Of a stretch of DNA of 64,000 nucleotides, positions 56,004 through 64,000 are shown one piece after another. The notes beneath the pieces were generated by a model. That model saw only the letters and a program-made list of their open reading frames with translations, was not told the DNA's origin and searched no databases. The DNA is taken from NCBI RefSeq assembly GCF_040567655.1, contig NZ_JBEXAC010000001.1:930001-994000 (forward strand), read 5' to 3'. A program made the position numbers and the translations under genes. Within the stretch, counting starts at the first letter, position 1. The number at the start of each line of letters is the position of its first letter. This DNA is from Chitinophaga sp. H8. GTDB lineage: Bacteria; Bacteroidota; Bacteroidia; Chitinophagales; Chitinophagaceae.

Positions 56004-57566
56004 TTATATCGCATCTTTTGAGAAATTACCATTTAATAAGCGCCAGATGTTCAGCGGATTCTGGTCCTGCAGTTCCGCAGGGAGCAGGTAACCGGGGAAG
56101 TCCTGGAAACATACTGGTCGGCAGAAGCGGTAAATAGCTGCAGACCCCACCGAAGTACCTGCTGCAGGTGTCGTTGCCGGCCACGGACCACCATGTACCA
56201 TGGCATGATTAACGGCAACGCCTGTAGGGAATCCATTGATAATAAGCCGGCCGGCTTTTTCCCGCAGGATATCTATCAGGTCTTTATGTTGTTGCAGGTC
56301 TTCTTCAGTACCATGGATGGTAACCGTTAGCTGACCTTCCAATCCACGTGCCAGGTTGTATAATTCTTCTTTGGTATCCGCATTGATATGGAGAGAGGAT
56401 GGGCCGAATACTTCATGACAGATAGCCGGATTTTCAATAGCCTGCGCCGCACTTACCTGCAGGAGATAAGGAGTTGCCTGATGGTCCGCAGTACCTGCTG
56501 CTCCCAACAACTTGGCACCCTGACTGCGCAGGTGGGCAATACCGCTATTATATGCTTCCAGAATACCTGGTGTGAGCATATAACCGGTAGGCAGTCCGGC
56601 AATTCCCTCCTGTAAAGCTGATACAAAAGCCGCAGCTGTTGTTTTATCCGGTGTGATGAACATACCGGGGTTGGTACAAAATTGTCCTACGCCCATTGTA
56701 ATGGATTGCAGGAATTGTGTAGCCAGTGCCGCTGCTTTTTCTTTTAGCAGGCCAGGTAGAAAGAATACCGGGTTTACGCTGCCCATTTCTGCAAAAACAG
56801 GAATGGGAACCGCTCTGCGTGTAGCAGTATCATATAGTGCCTTGCCTCCTCTGAAGGAACCGGTAAATGCAATAGCTGCCAGTTGCGGATGCTGGGCGAG
56901 GTGTTGTCCGGTTTCATGTGATGCACCGTGGATCATTGAAAATACCCCTTCCGGCATATTGGTACTGATGGCCGCCTTGCGGATAGCATTAGCCACCAGG
57001 TGGGAAGTATGCGGATGTGCGGGATGGGCTTTAAATACAACTGTACATCCTGCAGCCAGTGCCGCAGCCGTATCCCCACCAGCCACTGAAAATGCCAGGG
57101 GGAAGTTGCTGGCACCAAAGATGCCTATCACGCCAACGGGTATCTGCATTTGCCTGATGTCCGGGGTGGCTTTATCAATCCGGGCATTTACCCAGGAGCC
57201 TTCCGTGATCAGGTTGGCAAACAGGCGTAACTGGCCGGTGGTGCGGTCGCGTTCTCCCTGCAGGCGTGCCAGTGGTAAACCACTTTCTGACGATGCTACC
57301 TGAGGCAGTTCATCGCCCAGCGCAACAAGCGCTTCTGCAATAGCATTCAGGAATGCAGCCCGTTGCAGTGCAGGTACTTTTTTGTACTGTGTAAATGCTT
57401 GTGCGGCCAGATTTACCGCTGCATCTATTTCTTCCGGTGCCGCCTCTTTAAATTCCTGTGGTAGCCATTGCTGCTGCTGTGGATTAAATGCTTTAAAGGT
57501 TTGGCTGCCTTTGCCGGAAAAATCATTTCCAATGATCTGTGATCCTATTAACTCCGTTTGACTCAT
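56004..57566 (-). CDS. Aldehyde dehydrogenase, alpha-ketoglutarate-semialdehyde (2,5-dioxovalerate) type
   Basis: 520 residues. Catalytic features: IFGASNFPLAFS (Asn154), FAEMGSVNPVF (Glu260) and GVGQFCTNPG (Cys297); GSFRGGKALYD is near the cofactor site. The whole pattern is that of NADP-dependent 2,5-dioxovalerate dehydrogenases, which oxidise alpha-ketoglutarate semialdehyde to alpha-ketoglutarate as the last step of pentose or hexarate oxidation. It therefore links the operon to the TCA cycle. It lies 44 bp after the GH172 gene. A lactaldehyde dehydrogenase role, as in L-fucose catabolism, is less likely from the motifs. Confidence 0.9.
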   Translation of the reverse strand: MSQTELIGSQIIGNDFSGKGSQTFKAFNPQQQQWLPQEFKEAAPEEIDAAVNLAAQAFTQYKKVPALQRAAFLNAIAEALVALGDELPQVASSESGLPLARLQGERDRTTGQLRLFANLITEGSWVNARIDKATPDIRQMQIPVGVIGIFGASNFPLAFSVAGGDTAAALAAGCTVVFKAHPAHPHTSHLVANAIRKAAISTNMPEGVFSMIHGASHETGQHLAQHPQLAAIAFTGSFRGGKALYDTATRRAVPIPVFAEMGSVNPVFFLPGLLKEKAAALATQFLQSITMGVGQFCTNPGMFITPDKTTAAAFVSALQEGIAGLPTGYMLTPGILEAYNSGIAHLRSQGAKLLGAAGTADHQATPYLLQVSAAQAIENPAICHEVFGPSSLHINADTKEELYNLARGLEGQLTVTIHGTEEDLQQHKDLIDILREKAGRLIINGFPTGVAVNHAMVHGGPWPATTPAAGTSVGSAAIYRFCRPVCFQDFPGYLLPAELQDQNPLNIWRLLNGNFSKDAI

Positions 57567-57610
57567 CGCTCCGATATTTTATTTATAAAGTGTATATAGT
57601 TTGGCAATGT

Positions 57611-58747
57611 TTAATTAACCTCCAGGTCATTCATCACCGGCAGTTTTGGGAAGGGGGCATGCGGCTCCCGCTGGTACCAGAAAACAACACTGCTGATATC
57701 TGATTGTTGTGGAAGGTAACGGCCGCCACTGCGCCAGCCCAGATCCTGTATGGTGATTTTCAGTTCTTTCTCAAAGCGGACCGGATCCATGATGTGCCAG
57801 CGGTATAAGCCAAAACGCTGTTGTGATTTATATAATCCGTCGGGCCGTATTACCTGGTGTAAGCCGGTATATGGTGTGGAAAACTCCTGGTAACGCCCCT
57901 TGTTGTCAAAATTATAAGAACCGCAGAAATAGTCTTCCGTACCGGTGCCGCAAATGGTAGGGTATTTCGTATCTCCATCCATGAAGAATTTAATTTCTCC
58001 TTCACCCCACCAGCCATTATTGTTCACCCCCCAGGCCATATAGGTACCTACGTACTGGCCTTTGCCTTTAATCCCATCTACCATCGTAAATTCCGCACCT
58101 TTCACCGGATTATTCCGGCGGAACTGCGCGTGGAAGTAACCCGCATCTTCAGGCACATTGGTAAGCGTATAGTCTACCTGGTAGTAAAGGGTCATTCTTT
58201 CTGTATTGATGTTTTCCATGGTGATCTTACATTTCTTACGGAAAGGCATCGCCCAGTAGCAATTAAAAGCGCTGCCGGGATTGACACATACTGGCAGTGA
58301 ATTCAAGGGGGCATATTCTCCCCATCCCATTCCAAAGAAGTCGCCCACAGGTACTTCTACAGAAGGAGTTGTTTCATCGTCCCAGTAAAAACGGAGGATA
58401 GAGTAGCGCCAAACGCCGGTAGGAGTCATCCAGATATGCTGTATGGCTCCTGGTCCGGTAATTTCTGCCAGGGTAATTGTTTTTCCGGGTTCAATATGAA
58501 TATAGGGGTTTACTTTCCAGCCTTGTCCCAGCTCTCTGGCGGCACCACGGGCAGTGCCCTGGTCCAGGGTAGCCATGCCTCCCTTGCCGGGTTCACCGGT
58601 AAAGTTTTCAGGGCTGATGGAGCGGGTTTTGGCATCAGACATGCGGTAGAGGTTACCCATGTTCATATCAAGACCATTGAATGGCTGTTGGGCATAGGCA
58701 GCCCAGCTGAAACAGGAAGCTAAAGTGAGTAGGAGCAGTTTTTTCAT
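57611..58747 (-). CDS. GH172 (DUF2961) glycoside hydrolase, secreted
   Basis: 378 residues with a signal peptide (1-20, WAAYAQ). DUF2961 motifs: PGAIQHIWMTPTG, ILRFYWDDETTPSVEVPVGDFFG and GEGEIKFFMDGD followed by CGTGTEDYFCGSY. The conserved acidic residues Glu249/Glu251 and Glu271 fit the two catalytic glutamates of the family. From memory, GH172 contains alpha-D-arabinofuranosidases and alpha-D-fructofuranosidase/difructose anhydride synthases, and members act on mycobacterial D-arabinan. It is the first gene of the six-gene operon, 122 bp downstream of a degenerate LacI-type operator. Within this context release of D-arabinofuranose is the most likely role. Confidence 0.87.
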   Translation of the reverse strand: MKKLLLLTLASCFSWAAYAQQPFNGLDMNMGNLYRMSDAKTRSISPENFTGEPGKGGMATLDQGTARGAARELGQGWKVNPYIHIEPGKTITLAEITGPGAIQHIWMTPTGVWRYSILRFYWDDETTPSVEVPVGDFFGMGWGEYAPLNSLPVCVNPGSAFNCYWAMPFRKKCKITMENINTERMTLYYQVDYTLTNVPEDAGYFHAQFRRNNPVKGAEFTMVDGIKGKGQYVGTYMAWGVNNNGWWGEGEIKFFMDGDTKYPTICGTGTEDYFCGSYNFDNKGRYQEFSTPYTGLHQVIRPDGLYKSQQRFGLYRWHIMDPVRFEKELKITIQDLGWRSGGRYLPQQSDISSVVFWYQREPHAPFPKLPVMNDLEVN

Positions 58748-58868
58748 AAAGTGTTTAGTTTATAAAATTCATGATCCCAATTACCCGGTACAATTCCGAG
58801 GTATATTACTGATATTTTTTCTGGACCTGAGTGATCAGTAATCGGGCATAACGTTTTTTTTTCAATTG

Positions 58869-58884
58869 GCTTTATCGTTTAAGC
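58869..58884 (-). promoter_or_regulatory. Degenerate LacI-type operator upstream of the GH172 operon
   Basis: GCTTTATCGTTTAAGC differs at two of 16 positions from the symmetric form GCTTAAACGTTTAAGC seen (15 of 16 bases) at the GH116 and LacI promoters. On the - strand it is preceded by TTTTG. I could not place a convincing -7 element. Confidence 0.55.
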
Positions 58885-58940
58885 AAAAGGGCCACCAATG
58901 CCGCCTTTGCCTGAGTCATACGTGGATAAATGGGGATTCC

Positions 58941-59960
58941 TTAGTGGTTCCCACAAGATTTTCTAATCACCAGCTCCGTATCCATACAAATAACAGCGGT
59001 TTCTTTTTTAGCCGCTATGATTTGGTCAAGCAACACCCGCACCGCTGCTTTTCCCATATCCATAATCGGTTGTCTTACAAATGTGACAGGAGAGTAGAAC
59101 AGATCCAGTGCTTCTCCTTCATCAAAGGTGACTATGGCAAGATCTTCCGGCACGCGTATACCAAGTGTATTAATATATTTCAATCCTTCAATAGCCAGGG
59201 TATTGGTAGCAAAGAACAGGGCATCTGCCGGCTTTTTGGCATTACGCAGCTGATCTATTGCTGTTTTCAGGTCTTCCTTCAGATGAGCATACCGGGCCAG
59301 TTTAAGCAGGCTGTTCTTTGGCAGCAGATCATGATCACGTAAGGCTTCATGGTACCCACGTTTACGTTCATTGATATGCTGTAAGGATGTTTTATATGCT
59401 ACCATTCCGATCTGTTTCTTTCCCATTTTAATAAGATGGGATACCGCATCGTAGGCCGATTGGTAGTTATTAATTGTGATGTAACTGACAGGGATTTCAG
59501 GAAAATAGCGGTCTATCAGCACAAAAGGAACATTCATGGTTTTCAGTTGCGCTATCTGTTGCTCCGATCCCTCTGTAGGTGTGATGATCAGCCCGTCTAC
59601 CTGCCGGTTTAACAATACACTGATCAGGTCTCTTGATTTATCTACATTCTCATCTGAACTGCCGAAGATGACCGTGTAATTGTTGCGTTTTGCCTCATCT
59701 TCAATAGTGCGGGCAATGTTGCCGAAGAAAGGGTTGGAGATATCCGCCACAATCAATCCGATCGTATAAGAGCGGCCGCTTTTAAGGCTGCGGGCAATAT
59801 GATTAGGCTGATAGTTCAGTTTTCTGGCTATTTCCCGGATCTTTTCCGCCATCTCTTTGCCTATCCTCGCTTCTTTCTCCTTATTGGTCAGCACGTAAGA
59901 TACCAGTGCAGTTGAAACCCCCGCCTCGGTAGCTATATCTTTCAACGAAACCTTCTTCAT
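58941..59960 (-). CDS. LacI/GalR-family transcriptional regulator
   Basis: 339 residues. The N-terminal helix-turn-helix is SLKDIATEAGVSTALVSYVL with hinge NYQPNHIARSLKSG; the periplasmic-binding-protein-like effector domain runs from about 62 (YTIGLIVADISNPFFGNIA) to the end. The palindrome CTTAAACGTTTAAG lies 15 bp before its start and again before GH116, with a weaker copy before GH172, so it is very likely an autoregulated local repressor (or activator) of both units. The effector is probably a pathway sugar or sugar acid. It reads in the same direction as the GH172 operon but is separated by 193 bp. Confidence 0.93.
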   Translation of the reverse strand: MKKVSLKDIATEAGVSTALVSYVLTNKEKEARIGKEMAEKIREIARKLNYQPNHIARSLKSGRSYTIGLIVADISNPFFGNIARTIEDEAKRNNYTVIFGSSDENVDKSRDLISVLLNRQVDGLIITPTEGSEQQIAQLKTMNVPFVLIDRYFPEIPVSYITINNYQSAYDAVSHLIKMGKKQIGMVAYKTSLQHINERKRGYHEALRDHDLLPKNSLLKLARYAHLKEDLKTAIDQLRNAKKPADALFFATNTLAIEGLKYINTLGIRVPEDLAIVTFDEGEALDLFYSPVTFVRQPIMDMGKAAVRVLLDQIIAAKKETAVICMDTELVIRKSCGNH

Positions 59961-59964
59961 GGAT

Positions 59965-59995
59965 TAAAAGTATGCTTAAACGTTTAAGTAAGCAA
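59965..59995 (-). promoter_or_regulatory. LacI-type operator within the putative promoter of the LacI-family gene
   Basis: The palindrome CTTAAACGTTTAAG is at 59975-59988. On the - strand a TTG (59993-59995), a 20-bp spacer and TACTTTTA (59972-59965) fit the -33/-7 pattern, so the operator fills the spacer exactly as at the GH116 promoter. Autoregulation is inferred. Confidence 0.72.
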
Positions 59996-60129
59996 GCTTT
60001 TCGGGTAAAATATTTTTAAAAAAGCGCCATTATGGGGGATAAGGTATGATCTGAGGCCCTGGCACTGAACAGGATAGAAAACAAGAAGAAGCTTTGGAAA
60101 ATTTCAGATTATATATCTTTGCCGCTGCT

Positions 60130-61452
60130 ATGGCCCAACATTATGTTCGTAAGATCCTGAGTACCATTTCCGACTATTGGAACCGTATTATTAATATAGG
60201 GGTATACCCCGGGATGCCATTTATAGAGGCACGACGTACCAAGGTATTAAACCTGATGTCATTGCCAGGTGTACCTTTCACTGCGTATTTTTTAGTATTG
60301 AATATTTGCCAGGGAAGATTCCTGTTGTCGCTGATTAATTTAATGACGATGTGCGGGAGCCTGGCGGTATTTTATTTTAACAAGAAGCGGTATTACCTGA
60401 GCGCCAGGGTGTGGCTGATTGTTTATAATCTTGTCCTGTATACAGTATCCGCCCTGTACTTTCATAATGGGGTAGAATTTTTTCTGCTGACGGTTCTTAT
60501 CCTGATCTTTTTAATCTATGACAATAAGTGGTTATTGACAGGAGGTGCGATAGTACTGGTAGCCTGTTTTATGTATGCACACTTTTTTCCTGTCAACTGG
60601 GGGCCGGCAGTACCAGTGCCGGCATCGAGAATTGCCGTGAATGTTATTATCGCCATATTGTTTATTATTATCGCCCTGACTTATTTTAAGAAGGTACATG
60701 AGGATTACCAGGAGCAGACAGAAATACAGCGGAAGGCTTTGGATGCGATGAACCGGGATAAGGAAAAGCTGTTTTCCATCATTGCCCATGATATCCGCAG
60801 CCCTTTGGCTACGCTGGAGGTATTGCTGGAAATGTTCCGGAAAGGGGAGTATGGAGAGGCTGAAATGAAAATTGCAGCTGCCTCATTAAATGAAAAAGTA
60901 AAGCAGGTGGGAGGCTCGCTGGATAACCTGCTGCATTGGAGTGCTACGCAGATGAAGGGCATTGCCACCAAGCCCGTCATTTTTTCTTTGTCCCCGCTTG
61001 TTTTAGAAGTACTGCAATTATTTGAATCGAATATCCTGGAAAAAAAACTGACAGTGAATATGGATCTTCCGGAAAACCTGCAGCTATATGCTGATAAAGA
61101 TCAGGTGGTGGTGATTATCCGTAATCTGCTGGGCAATGCTATCAAATTTAGCCACGGCGGAGGAATGATACAGATGAAAGGTAGTGATCAGGGAGAGGAT
61201 ATTGTATTCAGTATAGCGGATAATGGGGTGGGGATCGCTGCAGATAAAATAGCTTCCCTGTTTAATTTTAAAGGAGCACCGGCATATGGAACTGCAGGAG
61301 AGCGGGGGGCAGGATTAGGGCTGTTACTCTGTCATGAATTTGCCTTGCAAAACAGTGGGAGAATAATAATAGAAAGTGAGGTGTCGAAGGGCAGCATTTT
61401 TACCCTGACATTACCCGCTGGTAAAGGGCAGGAGGCAGAGGATGTTTTTTAA
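60130..61452 (+). CDS. Orphan membrane sensor histidine kinase
   Basis: 440 residues from ATG 60130; a TTG at 60094 in the same frame is an alternative. About six hydrophobic segments span residues 45-195 with no large periplasmic domain. A short linker coil (KVHEDYQEQTEIQRKALDAM) follows, then the kinase core: H-box FSIIAHDIRSPL, N-box RNLLGNAIKFSHGG, G1 ADNGVGI and G2 GAGLGL. It should autophosphorylate on the H-box histidine. No response regulator gene is adjacent, so its partner is elsewhere. Its stop overlaps the convergent CDF gene by 4 bp. The signal is unknown. Confidence 0.9.
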   Translation: MAQHYVRKILSTISDYWNRIINIGVYPGMPFIEARRTKVLNLMSLPGVPFTAYFLVLNICQGRFLLSLINLMTMCGSLAVFYFNKKRYYLSARVWLIVYNLVLYTVSALYFHNGVEFFLLTVLILIFLIYDNKWLLTGGAIVLVACFMYAHFFPVNWGPAVPVPASRIAVNVIIAILFIIIALTYFKKVHEDYQEQTEIQRKALDAMNRDKEKLFSIIAHDIRSPLATLEVLLEMFRKGEYGEAEMKIAAASLNEKVKQVGGSLDNLLHWSATQMKGIATKPVIFSLSPLVLEVLQLFESNILEKKLTVNMDLPENLQLYADKDQVVVIIRNLLGNAIKFSHGGGMIQMKGSDQGEDIVFSIADNGVGIAADKIASLFNFKGAPAYGTAGERGAGLGLLLCHEFALQNSGRIIIESEVSKGSIFTLTLPAGKGQEAEDVF

Positions 61453-62345
61453 GCCGGAGCCGGCTGAATAATAATATAATGTACCAGGGGATATACTTCC
61501 TGTATCGAAGCACGTATCCGGCTGATAGCCTCATTTATTTCATCAGTATCCAGTTCATTAAAAGCGACTACAATAAGCAGCATCACCTCTTCCGGGGATT
61601 GATAGGTAGAAAATAGATTGATTACCTTTTTTACAGCCGGATCTTTTCCAACCAGTTGAGCGATTTTTTTGTGAGTAGCAGGGTCAATACCTTCTCCCAT
61701 TAGTAAACTTCTGCTTTCGCGGGCCAGGAGTATGGAAACGATGGTCAGCAAGATACCTACCAGCAAGGAGGCTATCCCATCAAGATAAGGATTATTGAAG
61801 TGATGCCCGAGGTAGATCAGGGTACCTACTATGATCAGTCCCAGTACTGCTGCGCTGTCTTCAAAAAGCACCAGGAAGCTAGGAGGATCTTTGCTTAACC
61901 TAATAGCGCCCCACCATGACTGATCTCCACGAACTTTATTAAACTCCCTGGCAGCAACATATAAAGAAGTGCCTTCAAAAAACAGGGAGCAAACCAATAC
62001 AATGTAATTCCAGGTAGGATCTTCTAATGGCGGTGGGTTCCTTAAATGAATGATCCCCTGGTAAATAGAAATACTGCCTCCTATTCCGAAGATAAGTATG
62101 GAAACAATAAAGGACCAGAAGTAGAGTTCTTTGCCATAACCAAAAGGGCGTCTGGCATCAGGTGATTTTTTACTTAGCCGGATACCCAGCAGTAGCAGTA
62201 ACTGATTGGCAGTATCAACCAGGGAGTGTACTCCTTCAGAGATCATAGCGGAGCTGCTGGTAGTTATTCCCGAAATGAATTTAATGACTGCTATTAACAA
62301 ATTAGCGGTCAGCGCAGTATAAATCGATTTGTTGGAAGTAGCCAA
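61449..62345 (-). CDS. Cation diffusion facilitator (CDF) transporter
   Basis: 298 residues with six membrane segments. The TM2 metal site is SEGVHSLVDTANQ (His-x-x-x-Asp); the TM5 region LFEDSAAVLG has Glu-Asp in place of the more usual His-x-x-x-Asp, a variant seen in part of the family. RRPFGYGKELYFWS follows TM2 as in other CDF proteins. The C-terminal cytoplasmic domain (about 205-298) is ferredoxin-like. It exports divalent metals such as zinc or cobalt in exchange for protons; the specificity is not decidable. It is a single gene, convergent with the histidine kinase. Confidence 0.9.
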   Translation of the reverse strand: MATSNKSIYTALTANLLIAVIKFISGITTSSSAMISEGVHSLVDTANQLLLLLGIRLSKKSPDARRPFGYGKELYFWSFIVSILIFGIGGSISIYQGIIHLRNPPPLEDPTWNYIVLVCSLFFEGTSLYVAAREFNKVRGDQSWWGAIRLSKDPPSFLVLFEDSAAVLGLIIVGTLIYLGHHFNNPYLDGIASLLVGILLTIVSILLARESRSLLMGEGIDPATHKKIAQLVGKDPAVKKVINLFSTYQSPEEVMLLIVVAFNELDTDEINEAISRIRASIQEVYPLVHYIIIQPAPA

Positions 62346-62488
62346 AGATGCAAATATTTAAAGTAATAGCACCAACGTCTGGGTTTAAATACCGGAGTTA
62401 ATCCAGATATGGCTTATCTGTAAAACAGGTAAACTACCTGTAATAAATATAACATTAAATTATTTAAGTGCATGTAGGATGGACTTAC

Positions 62489-63292
62489 TTATTGTAATAC
62501 CGGTAATTTCTTTTGCAGGTGAATTTGTGGAGAATACCCTAGTATTTCCTGGAAAAAATTACAGCAATCAGCAACACTATCATATCCCAGTTTATAACTT
62601 ACCTGGCATATATTGTCTTTTCCGGCATCCAGCAATTCCAGTGCTTTCATCACTTTGAAGGTCTTTAAAAAAAAGCACATAGACATCCCCATTTCTTTTT
62701 GAAATAAGCGGGAGAGGGTACGCTCTGAAATGCCAAATTGCCGGGCCACCTCTGATGTGGAATGCCTGAGCAAAATGTTTTCAGACAGGTAAGTTATTAT
62801 TTTGGATAGTTGGATAGATTGGGGAGCAGGTAATGCCAACAATAACTTTTCCGTACACAGGATGGGTAGCAGCTTTTTAAGCTGATGATAAAAACAACTT
62901 TCTGTTTGTTCATCCGGTGTATGGTATTGCCGGTGTTTGGCATAGCGGAGTTGTTCATCCAGTAATGGGTGGACCTGGTATATACCGGTTTGTTTATAAA
63001 AAGGATGATCTTCCTGCGCCACTTCCAGAAAGATAGTATTGATCAGGAGGTCGGCCGAATAAGATATTAATTTATGCCTGGTATGTGCTGGTACCCATGC
63101 ACAATACCGGGCTGGGATTAATAAACGATAATCCGCTACATACAAGTGGAGCAGGCCATTTTCGGCATAAATTAATTGCCCCTGGGTATGTTCATGCCAG
63201 TCTGCTGTAAATATGCCAAGATGCTCATACAGCAAATGCCCATTCTTGATTGGCCTGATAACCGGAACATTTGTTAACACATTTTTATTCAT
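62489..63292 (-). CDS. AraC-family transcriptional regulator
   Basis: 267 residues from ATG at 63292 (MNKNVLTNVPVIRP); 17 upstream codons in the frame look non-coding. The N-terminal cupin-like sensing domain (HEHTQGQLIYAENGLLHLYV, ARYCAWVPAHTRHKL) is followed by two helix-turn-helix motifs (HSTSEVARQFGISERTLSRLFQKE, and ICQVSYKLGYDSVADCCNFFQEILGYSP). The domain style resembles regulators of efflux or small-molecule metabolism genes. The target may be the adjacent CDF gene or the GMC oxidoreductase, but nothing in the sequence decides. Confidence 0.88.
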   Translation of the reverse strand: MNKNVLTNVPVIRPIKNGHLLYEHLGIFTADWHEHTQGQLIYAENGLLHLYVADYRLLIPARYCAWVPAHTRHKLISYSADLLINTIFLEVAQEDHPFYKQTGIYQVHPLLDEQLRYAKHRQYHTPDEQTESCFYHQLKKLLPILCTEKLLLALPAPQSIQLSKIITYLSENILLRHSTSEVARQFGISERTLSRLFQKEMGMSMCFFLKTFKVMKALELLDAGKDNICQVSYKLGYDSVADCCNFFQEILGYSPQIHLQKKLPVLQ

Positions 63293-63591
63293 GGCAGTGT
63301 AATAAATAATCAGCATTCTACGACAAACAACTGCTTGTACCAAACATTATCCTGGGGAAAATACGACGTTCAAAGTATAGGATTTTTTTAAAAACAGTTA
63401 TCATCTGCGGCGGCCGGAGGAATAGAGAAATGTGGTGTAATGTAGTCTGGTAGCGATCATGAAGATAGGAGGTGCCCTTGTAAAAGGGTGTGGTGCTGAT
63501 GGCTGGATTTCCGATGTTCAGGTGTCCGGAAATACAGCCGTCGACATACATGTTTTTCAGAAAAAGCAGTGCAAACAGGCGATATTCCTCT

Positions 63592-63999
63592 TTACAGGTT
63601 ACCTTTTTTCATTTCACTGACAGTATAGTTAGCAGCCCTGGCAGTCAGGGCCATGTAAAGGATGGAGGGGCTTTGATTACCGGTGCTGGCCATGCAGGCG
63701 CCATCAGTTACAAATACATTTTTACAATGATGCAGCTGGTTCCATTCATTTAGTAAAGATTGTTTAGGATCAGATCCCATCCTGCATCCCCCCATTTCAT
63801 GAATATCCAGTCCCGGCGCCTGTTTGTTATCATGCTGCTGTATATTTCTGCATCCTGCTTTATCTAGCATTTCAGCACTTTGTGTGAGGAAATCCCGGAT
63901 CATTTTTTCATCATTGTCGTCATAATCCACAGACATGATTAATAGCGGGATACCCCATTGGTCTTTTTTATCCGTGCTTAACCTTACATGGTTACTTTC
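63592..63999 (-). CDS. GMC oxidoreductase, C-terminal part (cut by window edge)
   Basis: The frame is open to the right edge, so the ATG at 63936 is internal. The visible 135 residues carry the C-terminal GMC block: LDIHEMGGCRMGSDPKQSLL, then KNVFVTDGACMASTGNQSPS and ILYMALTARAANY. The conserved His in HEMGGCRMG and the Asn in TGNQSPS are the active-site pair of the family. These flavoenzymes oxidise sugars or alcohols; the substrate is unknown. The 299-bp gap 63293-63591 toward the AraC gene contains only a 77-codon frame (63318-63551) with no recognisable features. Confidence 0.9.
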   Translation of the reverse strand, partial: ESNHVRLSTDKKDQWGIPLLIMSVDYDDNDEKMIRDFLTQSAEMLDKAGCRNIQQHDNKQAPGLDIHEMGGCRMGSDPKQSLLNEWNQLHHCKNVFVTDGACMASTGNQSPSILYMALTARAANYTVSEMKKGNL

Positions 64000-64000
64000 T

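Noticed and set aside
63318..63551. 77-codon minus-strand frame between the AraC and GMC genes
   Set aside because: It overlaps the N-terminal extension region of the AraC frame and shows no motif, signal peptide or plausible start context.

Overview
The window is from a Bacteroidota chromosome, most likely family Chitinophagaceae (Chitinophaga or a close relative). The reasons are three SusC/SusD pairs, ECF sigma/FecR anti-sigma pairs beside two of them, SusC proteins with N-terminal STN domains, many secreted lipoproteins, sparse Shine-Dalgarno sequences and TAnnTTTG-like promoter elements. I saw no rRNA, tRNA, CRISPR array or insertion sequence. The genus is inferred from protein style, not from a marker gene.

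Region 1 (1-12369, all + strand) is a polysaccharide utilisation locus cut by the left edge: the C-terminal part of a SusC, a SusD, two secreted GH42-like TIM-barrel proteins, a GH78 alpha-L-rhamnosidase, a SASA-type carbohydrate esterase, an alpha/beta hydrolase and an unrecognised secreted protein. Together they suggest a rhamnose-containing, probably acylated glycan. Region 2 (12584-24475) holds a PepD dipeptidase, then an ECF sigma gene divergent from FecR-SusC-SusD-GH29 fucosidase, and a convergent GH99-like/CBM9-like protein. Region 3 (24816-34705) is mixed: three surface proteins with tail-fibre-like repeats and coiled coils, a large PVC-type cytochrome c lipoprotein, an SLH/PrcB-type secreted protein, a small NTF2-like protein, and a gene-free stretch with an unusual array of inverted 11-bp repeats.

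Region 4 (34803-47018) is a second sigma/anti-sigma-controlled SusC/SusD locus. It ends in three lipoprotein genes in which the middle one is a fusion of the two domain types carried singly by its neighbours: an NHL propeller, and a GH42-like barrel with a DEP motif but no recognisable nucleophile.

Region 5 (47270-59995) is the most interesting. A LacI-family regulator gene and a GH116 gene share an identical 16-bp sequence containing the palindrome CTTAAACGTTTAAG, placed between plausible -33 and -7 elements. A degenerate copy lies upstream of a six-gene minus-strand operon. That operon encodes a GH172 (DUF2961) protein, an alpha-ketoglutarate-semialdehyde-type aldehyde dehydrogenase, an SDR resembling L-fucose/D-arabinose dehydrogenases, a UxaA-type sugar-acid dehydratase, a secreted DUF6786-like lipoprotein and an FAH-family dehydratase. 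GH116 plus GH172 with a non-phosphorylating pentose oxidation route fits a D-arabinan/D-arabinofuranoside degradation regulon ending in alpha-ketoglutarate. The enzyme families are clear; the substrate is inferred.

Region 6 (60130-64000) carries an orphan sensor histidine kinase, a CDF cation transporter, an AraC-type regulator and the C-terminal part of a GMC oxidoreductase cut by the right edge.
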